A DNA stretch of 64,000 nt from Diphasiastrum complanatum (Eukaryota; Streptophyta; Lycopodiopsida; Lycopodiales; Lycopodiaceae), in the NCBI GenBank assembly GCA_029204225.1, contig CM055108.1, positions 20,343,644-20,407,643 of the forward strand, given 5' to 3'. This document shows positions 9,856 to 22,033 of the stretch, in pieces (position 1 is the first letter of the stretch; every line of letters starts with the position of its first letter). The notes beneath the pieces are model-generated. The model did not search any database and had not been told where the DNA came from. It worked only from the letters and a program-made list of their open reading frames with translations. A program made the translations under genes and the position numbers.

Positions 9856-12850
9856 TGTTGGATTAATCTCCTACTAATCGACTAAATATTAATCTTCATC
9901 CAACTTTTAGCTAGACCTGCAAAATTCTTTGCGTTTCTACACAATCTGCAAAACTACTCGGAAACGGCTCACAGTGTCGAGATTTTTGAGATTTTTGTCT
10001 TTCAAGATTTTCTCTCACTTCGGCTTTTTTGCAAAATGTCAGATGAGCCTTCAAATGTAAGAAAATCACGTTGGCAAAGACCTTCGCAGTGTTCGCATTT
10101 TTTGCAGACTGAGAGATTACATTCAAATATGCAGACAGATTGTTTACGACCAAAAGCCACCCGACTTCCATTAATTCATCAAAGCAAGTAATTTTTGAGA
10201 AGTTCTAACTGAATGGATGCAAGCACATCACAACCAACTGGATGACGCATTTGACGATCTAATTGCTTAGTATAAATAGTTGTTTATATTCCTACATCTT
10301 ATGCATGAAGATCAATCATCAAGTATTGAATAGTTAGCGTTCTCTCTCAAAGCTTGTGAGCTTGGACACTCTTGAGCATTCTAGCTCACTTCTTTACAAT
10401 TGTTTATAGAGATTTCTATTGATCTTACTGATTATCAGCATTGCGCTTAATTCAGATTTATATTTAGCTGCTCAGAGATAGCTTAGAGTACGCGGCCTTG
10501 ATCCACAACTTCTTGTACTCATACTAAATCAATACTATCTTTTCATTGCATGCTTGTGGAATTCTTCATGACTGATTATTTGTCTGATAATCAATGCTTA
10601 ATGTTTGGCTACGTAATCACTGTAGTACTAATTATTTCAAAGTTAGTTACTATAAGATCAAACGTGATTTTTATCACTATTGTTTTGTTCGAAATTGATA
10701 GGTGTAGTCATGCATAGAGAAAGAGGAAGATAGTATATTTCGCTCGCGCACGATAAGTTTTCTTTCTTGTTGTTCAATATTCTTTTTATTCAATTCTATT
10801 CGACCTATCTTTTCACACTTCTTTCCAACATCAATGGTATCAGAGCATTGATTGTTTAAGGCCTAATACTACTATATCAGTGCGCAAGCTCTTTAACTTG
10901 ATATCTTTCGCAATATCAAATTATTCTTCAATTTGAATCAATTTGTTTCGGTATCAAAAAAATTAATTTCCATTGTAGCACAGCATGGTATCTCTCTTAA
11001 CGTCGACAAACTAAAGTTCCATATTAATTCTAAAAGTAAAGTCGGTCTTATCATAGACACAAGCTGAATGGATGCAATTATCATTTATGGAAATTTAAGA
11101 TGAAGACCTTGCTAATCGCCAACAAGTTGTGGGATGTTGTCATAGGTATCGAAGTGAAACTTAAAGATGACACAGACAACTCAAAGTGGAAATCGAACAA
11201 TGTTAAAGCCTTCGCACTTATTATCCTCAATATATCAGATACTCAGGTTGGCACACTATTATTCTAATTCTAGTCAAGCCTTGAAAACCTCTGTTCTTTT
11301 CAGTAAAGCATTACTATGGCACCAATGCTTAGGACACTTGAATTATGCATCTGTTTCAAACATGACCAAACAATCCCTAGCACTTGATCTCGACTATCCT
11401 TCTGGTAAATTCAATCTCCTTGTCTGCCACAACTACATCCTTAACAAATAGACTAGGATTCCTTTTAGATCGAGTCATAGGCATGCAACAAAAGGTCTGT
11501 TAGATGTTGTTCATTCAGATATATGTGGACCTATGCAAACCTCATCATTGATAGATGCAAAGTATTTCATTAACTTTGTTGACAAATTTTCCAGAAGAAC
11601 AGTTGTTTACTTCATTAATAGAAATCAAAAGCTTTCATCAAGTTCAAACAATTCAAAGAGCATGCAGCAAACTGGCAAACGAATCAAAGCACTAAGATCC
11701 GACAACGAGGGAGAATATATCTCCACTGAACTCAAAGAATACTGCCCTTAATAATGGCATTGAGAAAAAATACATTACCTCCTATTCGCCTCAATCAAAT
11801 GGTCTTGTTGAGAGAAAGAACAGAACCGTAGTCGAATTGCCAAAATGCATGTTATCACATGTGACACTTCCGAAGTCCTTCTGGGTTGAAGTTGTTTCAA
11901 CATCAACCTATATGCAGAACAGATGTCCTACTAAAGGTCTCTCAGACAAAACACCATTTGAAGGCTACACTACTTCAGACAAGCTTACAAGTTGTTTGAT
12001 CCAATCGACTCGAAGATACTCACTAGTCGGGATGTCATCTTCATGGAAGGTCAGTTTATCGACCTCAAGGGAAAAGACAAAGCCCATGTAGCTGACTTGT
12101 CTCACTCATCTGACATATTGAACTTCGAGGTTCCTCAGTCGACTATCCCCATTGCTAGTCCAAGCGCATCTACTTTCGACGAACAACATATCAGTGGCAA
12201 ATTCAAAGATGATGATGTTGCAGTTCAACAACTATAGTATGATGAAAATGGTCAACTTCCTCTATTCCCCAGAACATTGTCAAGAACTAGCAGACCACCT
12301 ATCAGGTATATCAATGAGTTTGCAGCCTACCTTGTTCAGGAGCCGAAGACTATCGAAGAGGCACTCAGTCAGCCTGATTCCGATCTTTGGAAAGAAGCTA
12401 TAGATAAAGAGTATTCATCTCTTATCAAGAACTAGACATGGATGATTGTCGAATTACCTGCTAACGTTGATTGGAAATGGATTTTCAAAGTCAAGTACAA
12501 AGCAGATGGAAGCATGACAGAAGAAAAGCCTGACTTGTCGCTAGTGGATTTTCTTAGGTATACAATGTCGATTACACTGAGACCTTCAGTCCAGTAGTCA
12601 AGCATCCTTCTATTTGACTTTTATTATCATTTGCTGCTACAGCATATTTGGAAATACCAAATGGATGTACAGATAGCATATCTCAATGTAGTTATCAAAG
12701 AAGACATTTACATGGTGTAATCCGAAGGTTATATTATCAAAGGTAACCACAATCATGTGTGTAAACTCCATATGGCACTTTATGGCTTGAAGCAATCTGC
12801 TCGAGCATGGTGTCAAAGGATCAATACTTTCCTTCTTGATCATGGCTACT
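9856..12850 (+). mobile_element. Ty1/copia fossil, family 1, with 5' LTR
   Basis: The element has a 975-bp 5' LTR at 9,856-10,830 (TGTTGG...CCAACA) and then the primer-binding site. Its integrase region (GAG-pre-integrase His/Cys, then the DVVHSD-type core and ALRSDNEGEY) and reverse transcriptase follow. It ends where it meets a copia element in the opposite orientation at 12,850/12,851. It is broken, with multiple breaks. The right-arm partner is 45,896-48,887. Confidence 0.9.
10835..10846 (+). other. Copia primer-binding site
   Basis: TGGTATCAGAGC follows the LTR end by four bases. It is complementary to the 3' part of plant initiator-Met tRNA, the usual Ty1/copia primer. Confidence 0.85.
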
Positions 12851-15430
12851 AAAGTGAGCTAGAATGCTTAGGAGTGTTTAAGCTCGCAGGCTTGAGAGAG
12901 GACACTAACTATTCAATACTTGATGATTGATCATCATGCATAAGATATAGGAAGATGAACAACTATTTATACTAAGTAATTAGGTCGTCAAATGCATCAT
13001 CCAGTTAATGCAAGTCGGTGGCTTTTGGTTGTAAACAGTCTATCTGCATATTTGAACGTAAACTGTCACTCTACAGAAATGAACATAAACTGTCATGTAG
13101 AAAATGCGAAAACTGCAAAGGTCTTTGCCAACATTATTTTTTTAACATTTAAGAAATCTGACATTTAAGGCATCTCGCATTTTGTGAAAAAGCCAAAGTG
13201 AGAAAAAACCAAATTTTTTTTGACACTATGAGCCGTTTCCGAGTAGTTCTCCAATTGTGGAACACAAAGAAATCTGCAGGTATGGATAAAAGTTGGATAA
13301 AGATTAAAATGTCAATTAGTCGATTAGTAGGAGAACAATCCAACACTCCCCCTTAATCTGAATTGATGAATGTCTTGACCTTTAAACTTAGTTCTGCACA
13401 AAACTTTCTGTGCATATTCAAGCTTAATTCTTTGGTAAAAATATCTGCTGTCATATCTTGCATTCGACAGTACTACAATCTGACCTCTTCGTCGAGAACT
13501 TTCCTTCTGACATAGTGATACATCAGTTCAATGTGCTTACTCCTAGAATGAAACCTAGGGTTGGCTGATAAGACGATGGCACTTTGATTATCACAAAATA
13601 ATAATGTTGGAGCAGATTGATTCAGACTGATATCTGAAAGTAAGTTTCTCAACCAAATTGCTTCCTTTGTATCTTGTGAGGCTTCATATACTCTGATCCT
13701 GTAGAGGATAGAGCTATCGAAGATTGCTTGCAACTGTTGAAGGAAATTGGACCATTGTTGAGGAAGAATGTAAATCCAGAAGTGGATTTATGAGTGCCTA
13801 CATTTTCTGCCCAACTTGCATATGTGTAACCACTGAGTAAATTGAGTTTGTCCTTGTCGACTGCTCAAAACAAATGCAAAAGTCCATAGTAGCTCGAAGA
13901 TATCTCATGACTCTGATGAGCGCCTTCTAGTACCTCTTCTTTGTCTTTCATGATAATGCGTTCGTCACCTTTGAGCTTCAATTCCATCCCACTTTGTGCC
14001 AATCTGTTTACAGACAACAGATTCTTTGATATTCGGGGTACATACAACACATCATGTAGGATTTCTTTCTTATCTTCGGCCGATATCAAGTGCACCGTTC
14101 CTGATCCTGGAGAATTTATAGCCTTTCGATTTCCTAGAATCACGTTCTTTTCCCTCTGGTTGTCCTTGTATGTTATGAACACTCTCTTGTCAAATGTCAT
14201 GTGCATTGTTGCCCCTGAATCTAAGTACAAGTTCTCATCGTGGCTTCTTTCTTCAGATTCACTTATGTCAATTACCATAGTTGCTTAAATCTCCACCACT
14301 TCCTGGGGGTTACCTTTGTTTTGATTCTTGTCGTCCCATCCTCAAATGCCATAAGGGCTATGTCCTCTTCCTCAACAGGCTCTGCTTCAGCTACATTCAC
14401 CTGCATCGGTCCCTTCCATTTCAAATCTTCCCTCTTCTTGATGCATTCCCTGGCAATGTGTTCAGGATTATGGCAATAATAACATATAATCTGTTTCCTC
14501 CTTTCAAACTGTTGCTTCCCTTGGCCTACGTCAGTCTTTTGTCCATCTTCACCATAACGACTTCTTCTTGTCCCCTGTTAACGACTTCTTCTTGAATCCA
14601 TCTTTCTGTGACAACTCTTTTCATTCAGTGTCATCCTCCCAACTAGCGGCAGTTCATCCCTCGTTGTCTGACTTTTTCTCCTTCCTTCCTCTTGCAACAA
14701 CCTCTGTATGACGTTGTTCACCTGCAATTTCTCAATTTTGCTACTCTCGAGGATCATGATCTATGGATCATAGGATGCTGGTAAGCTGTCAAGAATGGTG
14801 AACACCAAGTGAGTTTTCTCAACTGTTGCCCCTGCTGATTCTAGTTGTCGTCCAATTGCTTTCATCTTCTCCAAATGCTCTTGGAGCAACTCTCCTTCCG
14901 ACACCTTCAGAGTAGCCAACTTCCTCCTCAATAGCAGTACGTTGGTTACACTTTTCCCTTCGTATATCCTCTCCAGAGTGTCCCATATTGCCTTAGCATC
15001 CTTTGCATCTTGCATCTGTGTGGCTGGCATTTCCTCTAGTGTGAGACAAATCATAATGAAAGCCTTCCTCTCTCTAGCCTTGAAAGCTTTCATTGCATCT
15101 GCATTCACTACCCCCTCACGATCAGGCTCTGGAGCCCGCTCGCTCCCTTCCACAATTCCCCATAGCCCCTTGTCTTCTAGCACCATTTTCACTCTCCATT
15201 TCCATAATCCATACCTCTCACCTTCAAACTTTTCTATCCCTCTCTGGTCGCTTGCATTCTACGTATCCATCGCTCCCTGAATTCTAATCAACCCTTGCTC
15301 TCGAATCTCCTTGATATCAGAAGGAATGATCAATAACGTACTATTCCATTCCTAGGTCACTTCACGAGAGTAGGCCCATAACCTTTGTGGACCTTACTTG
15401 TCACTAATCTATTGGCTAAGAATAAATTGC
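12851..15430 (-). mobile_element. Internally shortened Ty1/copia fossil, left copy
   Basis: Reading the minus strand: a gag-like region (about 15,270-14,761), a CCHC knuckle near 14,470, a protease with LDSGATMHM (14,278-13,865), an RNase H part with FCDNQSAIVLSANPRFHSRSKH (about 13,733-13,473), a polypurine tract (13,346-13,353) and a partial LTR (13,345-12,851). Integrase and reverse transcriptase are not represented. The same set of parts recurs at 37,540-39,621, so this looks like a propagated short derivative. It is broken. Confidence 0.85.
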
Positions 15431-15636
15431 AATGAACAGCATTAAAAGGATCTGACAACAAACACAATGATCATATAGAAATCATTCAATAGCCAAGCGT
15501 TCAAGCAGAAGGCGCATAGCAACTTGAGTTTCACAACGGAGAGCGAGGGGAATATGAAAGTAGAGCCTTGGACGAGGGAAGCCCAAGTGAAAAGCTCCAA
15601 GGACGGCAAGGGAAGAAATCCAAGACCAAGCTGAAG
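15431..15636 (-). repeat. Dispersed repeat piece at inner end of left arm
   Basis: It matches 195-335 and 58,390-58,600. Identity with the right arm ends near 15,580, while the match to the other copies of this repeat continues to about 15,636. The inversion breakpoint therefore lies inside this repeat. Confidence 0.7.
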
Positions 15637-15806
15637 CCGACTGGGATGTATGATAGTACAGCTGGCATGCACGTGCGAGGACGCGTGTCAGGATCCAAAG
15701 TGTACATGTGTCATTCAGAATGATTTCGCCATCATTTCCACACGTGTGACAATGTTAACCGCACATTACTGAGACACGTGTATGGTTCATATGCTCTATA
15801 TTAGAC

Positions 15807-15816
15807 TATATATATG
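15807..15816 (+). promoter_or_regulatory. TATA box of gene A
   Basis: TATATATATG lies about 235 bases before the ATG at 16,043. The spacing is somewhat long, but no closer box is visible. CACGTG-type motifs (ACACGTGT) lie upstream at about 15,770. Confidence 0.4.
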
Positions 15817-16042
15817 AGTCTCGTTTCTGTAATTCAGTTTCACATATTGAGTCCAATTAACCGGCCCGCTCCAAATCCGTTTGCATAATATTGCTACCAC
15901 GCGCCCAGCAAAGGCATCCATAGTTGCACTGATTCCCTGGCGCGTGGATCCGATATTCGGATTCGCTTACAGTGCATATCGCCATCACGCGTCTACGCTT
16001 ACCTCGTTTATGTCCCCTTGCTGACCAGCACCTCATATCGAT

Positions 16043-17482
16043 ATGGCCTCCTCGTCTGCTAGTTTGATCTATGATAAAGCTCTTAGTTCTTTTCTAGTTG
16101 ATGTTGAGATTAGCGACAAACAGGCCCATTTTTTGTCATATTTTGATTTTTAGTTTGACATAGAGAGATTTGTTATTGAGCAAAGGAAAATTTTTCCTAG
16201 ACTGTACAAGGATTTTTATGAGTGCTTGCAACAGGGTACCCTTCTGATGGACGGCCTGAGATTTGTGCATTTCACAGATTTGGCTCATGCTCAGCCAAGT
16301 GCCAAGCAAAGGCATGATCGTAAGTTTATCAAACTTATCGATCTGTTTAAACGTGTCATCCCTTATGAGGAACACAATCGAGTATGTCGCTTCATTCAAG
16401 AGGGTATGGCCTTCGTGTTTTTCTTATCTGCTCTTATCCCTGACGAGACAGAATCTTCTGGGTCGTCCATGATTGGTTTGCCTGCCCCTACCACTCATGT
16501 GGCTTCAGAGGTTTCCATTACTGATGAGATTTTAGGAGATGTAGAGGAGGCCAGGCAAGCAGAACAATATGATCCTGCCAAGGCTCGTTCTCTGTCTATC
16601 TCTCCGTTATCTACCGCGAGCGAGATTGACCAGAGCAGAACCCTGATGGACCTCCCTATGTACCATATGGATGATGTTCCATTCTCATCCATTAGCAACA
16701 TCGGAGACGTAATGGATCTCAGAGAAGATGAGATGTTATCTCTTATGTCAGGGATGATTTCTGAATTTAAAGATTTTATTGACTTTGATGATGACGACCT
16801 CATAGATGGCATCAACTATGAGGACAAAGTAGAATGGGCAAGTGGCACAGATGCCCTTCAAATGATGCTATCTAAGAGCAGGGCACACGAGGCTAATATG
16901 CCCAGTGAGGAGTTTTTGGCTTTTCAAAAAAAGTATCTGCCACCTCCCACATATACTATTCCAGCTGACCAGCAATCCACCATTATTGCTGGTCACAATT
17001 TAGATGCTACTGGTATGATCCAAGCTGACGAGGAGGATTTGGTAGGTACACCTTCTCACGAAAATCATTTATTATTTAATGTGTAATTGATGATTGCTCT
17101 GCTAGTTCGACTAACACTTGATTATGTGTTGTAGGATATCGTTGAAGTTGATGCCTTTGCTAGCAGGCATGGAGGATTGAGAGAGAGACAAGGCGGGAGA
17201 CAAAAGGATGCCTCGTTGGCTCATTATTTGAAACATTTTTTAAATAACGAAATTTGTGTTTTTCATGAAAGGTTTTTTGTGAATGCGGGAACTTTAATCA
17301 TGGCCAGCAAGGCCCTATCTTATTTTGCCCAAGGGCATAAATACCCAAAAAATACATATAGAATCATTTTTGTCAAAAGAGATGTTGCTCTTAAAGTGTT
17401 TAATTACGTGCCAGAAAATGTTCCTATGAGATCCTCTGCTCTGGCAATTCTATCAGGATATATAGATTTGAGCAAAAGGTGA
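16043..17482 (+). CDS. Gene A: unknown protein paired with transposase-like gene, two exons
   Basis: Exons are 16,043-17,041 and 17,135-17,482, with a GT-AG intron (GTAGGT ... TGTTGTAG) in phase 0, giving about 448 residues. Homologous to A' (27,311-28,770): the two share LREDEML in the middle, a block ending FLSALIP/FLLNEFP at the end of the first third, and an exon-2 start DIVEVDAFASRHGG / DAVELDAFAMRRGG. The intron sits at the same place in both. The middle is acidic (FDDDDLIDG). An in-frame TAG lies at codon 37 (16,151) and is the only break, so this copy is either a near-intact pseudogene or is spliced there. No known family was recognised. Co-occurrence with a transposase-like gene suggests an accessory transposition protein. 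Confidence 0.6.
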
Positions 17483-17653
17483 TCCACTCAATTTTTGGAT
17501 CCGTATGATAGGAAAAAGTTACTTCATGACCACACAACAAAAATTGTCCTTAGAGACAATGAAAAAAAATGATTGTACTCTTTTTTATTTAATGTATTTG
17601 AAATTTGAGAATTTTTGATCACACGTGTTTGATCCTTATTGAATGCCATCAAT
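17483..17653. other. Short convergent intergenic region between A and B
   Basis: AT-rich, about 170 bases, between the TGA of gene A and the TAG of gene B. Both transcripts probably terminate here; AATGAAAAAA-type sequence is present but no firm polyadenylation signal can be assigned. Confidence 0.4.
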
Positions 17654-20287
17654 CTAATTTTGGCTTATAAATTTACATGCTTTTTTGAATCTTTGATATT
17701 CAGTTGATCTTGTTGTGTATCGAACTTGAGCTCGTCTATAAAACCATTGGAATAGCTGAATGATGTAACTATTTTCTGAGGATGTTCCACCATGTTGCGT
17801 ATTTTTCGGATGAAATGCTGCTCTTGCCTGCCAATGTGATTTCTCCATTCCTTGTGAAGACCATATACTCAAACTGCCATACTTTTTTGCAAAAAATGAT
17901 GCATGATGCCTTAGTATGTGTTGCAATATCAAAGATTTATGCATTGGTTAGAATCTATCAAGCAAGTTATATTAAAATTATAAAATTGTAAGACACTGTT
18001 CAAATGTATCTTACCATGTAGTGGTGATGTGATCTGAGCCCCAAGCCACCCGAACTGCATCTACAAACTCTATTGCTGTTTTCACCAATAGGAGTGCATC
18101 TGCATATGAAATTGTGTCTTTTCTAAGCACTTCAATCATATTATCGAGCTTTTTCCAAACTTCAACCTTCTTTACCCTTGTTGTTCCTTTATCTTCAAAG
18201 TCTTCTGTCGCAGAAATAACATCTTTCCAAACCGAATATTGGATCTTAGACGACTCTTTAGAATGATTTGATAAAAATCGACGAGCTTTGACTCCTCCTA
18301 TGCTAGGTTTATTGGGTACGTTTCCTGTTTTTTCTCGAAAGCTTTTCATCTTTTTGTATTTTAACATGGCCTTCATGAAGGCCTACTTTTGACAACACTT
18401 CCTCTAATCGAGCGATTGCTTGTTTTGATGCTGACTCTGGCTTAGTATTCCATGCAAACAAGATATGAAGATATATTAATTTCTCTATGATCCTCACCTC
18501 TCCATGAAGTGTGCAAATATGCACATTTTGTAAAGGGCAATGGTAGTATTGGTTTCTAGTTGGAATCTTCAATATCTCTTGAAACTCTTGTGTTTCTTGA
18601 AATGTCATTTTATGATTTCATACAATAGGGACATGGATGTTTCGAATTTGCTTCATGAGATACATTGAACATACATTTCAATGACTTCAAGTCTCCAACT
18701 AAATGCCATTCCACCAAAAATTCACCTCTTTCAGGAACACTAAGTACTTTGCCATTCATATGATCCTTTATGATATCTGGATAACTTGTTCTGCTAAAAA
18801 TCTAGGAAAGAACATCGTGATCCTCCTTGATAACCTGTTCAACATATGGAATCACAAGTTTTCATGTATTCAAAACAATTACCAAAAGAAATTGCACATA
18901 AATAACAGCCATTTTTTACTTGAAAACATGCTAGCCACCATATGTTGTTTTCTGATTGCACACTGAAGTTGAGATCCCTTGAGTTTGTTGCATTGCTCAA
19001 TGCTCCATTCATGAGAGTAATACTTACTCTTTCCAACTTTTGTCCTTTTATAACTTCCGATTCATCTAGCTTGACCACCATAATAAGTTTGCTCATACTA
19101 ACACTTGTAATATTATAGAATTTCACTATAAATCTCAATAAATGATTCAAATCCACAAATAAGTTGTTGGTAGAATTATATGACAAATTGCCAGACTTTG
19201 AATTGTAAATCTCATTGATGTGAAAAGGGATTCCAATGACATTTTGCATACCCTTATTCAATACATCTCTCTCCAATCTTATCTGAAAAGGACGAGGAAT
19301 GGGAAATTTTCTTACATGCAATTGTCCAAAAGCCTCTTTAATAATTTTAAATGTACTGGCGTATGTCTCCCTACTAATACCTGAGAAATCACATGCTTCT
19401 TGAATTAACGTTCGGTCGATTACCTTACCGACCTCGTTCATCAAATCCTCAGTGACCTTGGACTTGATTCAAGAATACCGATTATTGTCCAATAAAGACT
19501 TTGTGGACTTGGTTGTCAATACCGAACTCAGTGATAATCCGATCAGGTCATTGTCCTTCAGATGCTCATTTGCAACAAATGCTGATCTGAAAATGATTAT
19601 GAAAATCAAGAAACCCAAATAGGACACATAATAAATGTCATGCTACTTTACAAACTAAAATAAAACTAATTCAAATCAAATCCTTACTTGAATGTTTGAA
19701 TTCTTTTTCTCCGTTGGCCTCCATTTAGCGAAAGCTCATCAATGTCCCTCATAATTCTTTTTCGCTTGTTTCTTTTTAATTTCTTATCTAGTATGCGAGT
19801 TTCTTCATTTAACTGGTCATTTGATATACGTAATGTCTGAACAACTTGTCGGAATTAATCATTACTTGCATTCAAATTTAACATAATATTATGTAAACGC
19901 ATTATCTTCTTTTAATTGTAATGATGCGGTTTCTTTTTCTCTATAGTCAGCAAGCAAACCATTTAACATACATTCTAAACTCTGTATTTTTTGAACCGAG
20001 TTTGCAACACCATAAGTCGTCAATCTTTCACAATAACCCAATAAACCGTCTTCTCTGTCACGCAAAAACTTTATTAATTGTGTGATGGATTGGAATTGTG
20101 AAGCTTGCATCGAGTTCGGATCCAATGGATACAAACTTTCGTCAATCCACAAATCGTAATTCTTTCTTTGGTTGATTCTGTGAGCGATCATATCAAGTGG
20201 AAAAACTGTGGATTCTTTCACTACTCCTCTTTTAGCTATCGGAGCATTCTCGGCAGGGAGAACAATGTGTAGATGAAACTGAGACAT
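17654..20287 (-). pseudogene. Gene B: transposase-like protein, broken copy
   Basis: Starts MSQFHLHIVL, which aligns with MTTKYHLHMKL of B' (31,727). Both then share DLW...LYP and DGLLGYC. Further aligned blocks are VVKLDESEVIKGQKLERVSITLMN (about 19,080), SIGGVKARRFLSNH (about 18,300), HIT (18,030), and QHILRHHASFFAKKYGSLSIW...QGMEKSH (about 17,860). Unlike B' the reading frame changes several times (for example near 18,320-18,380 and between 18,610 and 18,840) and the linker after DNAFT (19,889) is poorly preserved, so it is a decayed copy. Role by family: see B'. Confidence 0.65.
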
Positions 20288-20581
20288 CTCCGCAAACATC
20301 AGATGACAGACCAAAAAAAAAAAATAGACACTATTATTCATCCATGACGTACATGAGATTCTATGTTTATTCTCTCGCTAGTTAAAACGAGAGGCACAAT
20401 CTCATTTTCAAATTTGAAAAAGTTAGTTAATGAGCGTCATAGGTTCTTGAAGTCGCAGTTGCATACGTCATAATCGTGTCATGTTAACTACACATTATTA
20501 GTAAGGTTAAGCTAAACTGGACCTAAAAGTCCATCGGAGTTTTAAAATCCAGCGTTTTTTTTTGTCCTACATGGCATTCCT

Positions 20582-20617
20582 TAGACGGCCCTTTTGATGT
20601 TTGTAACTCCTCTAATG
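20582..20617 (-). repeat. Terminal repeat of the truncated family member
   Basis: Reads CATTAGAGGAGTTAC on the minus strand, then ATCAAAAGGGCC. This parallels CATTAGGG...ACTCAAAAAGGGCC at the right end of the 8.7 kb element. Confidence 0.55.
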
Positions 20618-21163
20618 CTTGCAAGAAATTCCAACTTTCGAGCTATGAGCAATTGAAAATAGACCAAATACAAACTTCCTTGCATTTGTATTGTTTGACT
20701 TGCAAATCATCATGATTGTTGACATTGAATGAACAATGTGATGAAGTACTTGACCTCTTGATAGACAAAGCACTGTGTGAATTACGCATCTTACAACACT
20801 TCCAACCCTACTTTGTATTTCATTATTATTATCTTTTACTTATTGATTTTCTCACCCAACTGTAAATTTTGTTACAAAAAATATGAACAAAACCTAATTC
20901 AAACATCTCATTTTATGCATCACCAACAACTAATATCTCTCTATATGCAATTCAATGTATTCCAAACATGTGTGGCACCATATTTTGAACCATTGGTACT
21001 TCCAATCATGACCAATGTGTTAGGGCAAATTGATTACCTCAACAACCTGACCCAATTGGGATTTACTCTGTCCATTGTATTAAACCAATAGCAATTTTAG
21101 TAACACAAAGAAATAGATTAAAATTATGACTACTTACACTTGCATCAATCCAACCACAAAGAT
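20618..21163 (+). repeat. Dispersed repeat, copy 1
   Basis: Matches 63,358-63,905 in the same orientation over about 545 bases, starting at CTTGCAAGAAATTCC. There is no convincing gene. Its abrupt left edge marks the insertion border of the neighbouring element. Confidence 0.8.
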
Positions 21164-21164
21164 T

Positions 21165-21616
21165 TGGCACAAAAATTTTGATACCAGCCGGGTCAGGGTA
21201 TTGCAGTTTTTTAGAAAATGTAATACAGTAGGGTATCAACATAAGGAGGTATAGGAGTTGTAGACTGGTATAGACCGGGCTGGTATCACAAGGGTGATAC
21301 CATCCGGTTATCAACCCGGGTATGAACATGTACAAATTGCTATAAATACAGTTTTTAAAGTGTAATATCATAATTTAAAATATAAAAAATCTGAGATATA
21401 AAAAAAATACTAAAAATAGTACTACTGTTGATACCACGACAAAAATCCACAAAATCTCCCCAACCTGGGTATCAACATGAATAGTAAAATAGTTAATACT
21501 GGGTGTTCGGTTCTAGACCCTGGTATTAGAAATCAGGTACCAGTCGGGTCGGTTTTTTAATACCATATTGATACCCATTATTGATACCAGCCGTGACCCT
21601 ATATACCCGCCCAACA
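21165..21616. repeat. GATACC-rich unit, possible small non-autonomous transposon
   Basis: Dense in GATACC/GGTATC words on both strands, with a near-duplicate GATACCAGCCG at 21,180 and 21,583 and weak inverted ends (GATACCAG near the start, CTGGTATTA near the end). It falls between two stretches with homologues elsewhere in the window, so it behaves as an insertion. No target duplication could be fixed. Confidence 0.4.
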
Positions 21617-21689
21617 CTGGTATTAACCAAAGCCTTTTGTGCACATAGAAGTACTACACTTTTGACTATCAGAATATTTCATTAACAGA

Positions 21690-21890
21690 CTAAGTAGTAT
21701 TAACTAACTAGTTTAAGGGTATAGTAGTTAACTAGCTATACTAGCATAAATGTTCGTTAGATAGCTAGTTAGTTAGTTAGCATAGTTAGTGACTATTAGC
21801 TAGTTAGTAGTTTCTCAGTTAATTATCATATTTTATTTAAGTAAGCTAACTATTAAAATTTTAGCTAACTAGTAGTATAACTCGAGTATC
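21690..21890. repeat. TAGTTAG/CTAACTA palindrome-rich tract
   Basis: Repeated GTTAGTTAG, TTAACTAG and AGCTAACTA words on both strands can form several short hairpins. No gene. Confidence 0.5.
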
Positions 21891-22033
21891 TAGGTGGTAT
21901 ATCATCTCCTAAAAGTAAATCGTGTTAGATCATGTATTCAATAGAATTCGAATAACATACAGGGTTAAACGAGCTGCAACAAGAGAGTTTGAAGAAATAA
22001 AGACAGACACTCAATATAGACTTTTAGTTCATT

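Larger units (their letters stand above)
1..15580. repeat. Left arm of large inverted repeat
   Basis: The arm is colinear, in reverse complement, with 43,153-58,734: position p pairs with about 58,735-58,748 minus p all along. Landmarks that pair include the hAT end (70 with 58,664), the 3D-type gene start (1,755 with 56,961), the copia LTR (9,856 with 48,887) and the tail-to-tail copia junction (12,850 with 45,896). By eye the arms differ by scattered substitutions and many short indels, roughly one per 50-100 bases in the parts compared; the inner third looks almost identical. The arm already includes a hAT end at position 1, so it continues off the window. Confidence 0.95.
15637..20617. 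mobile_element. Second member of the CATTAG large-transposon family, truncated on the left
   Basis: The segment carries gene A (+) and gene B (-), tail to tail. Homologues of both also sit together in the 8.7 kb element at 23,422-32,140. The right end reads ...GGCCCTTTTGATG...CTCTAATG at 20,617; its reverse complement, CATTAGAGG...ATCAAAAGGGCC, resembles the terminal repeat of the larger element. Immediately after it, from 20,618, a dispersed repeat resumes in register with 63,358 onward, which fixes the element border. No left terminus beginning CATTAG was found before gene A, so the left end is missing or lost at the inverted-repeat boundary. No C or D homologue was seen here. Confidence 0.6.

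Noticed and set aside
13941-15287. Plus-strand open frames of 79-115 codons opposite the copia gag/protease, and their mirror in 43,460-44,806
   Set aside because: They are antisense shadows of recognisable copia coding sequence.
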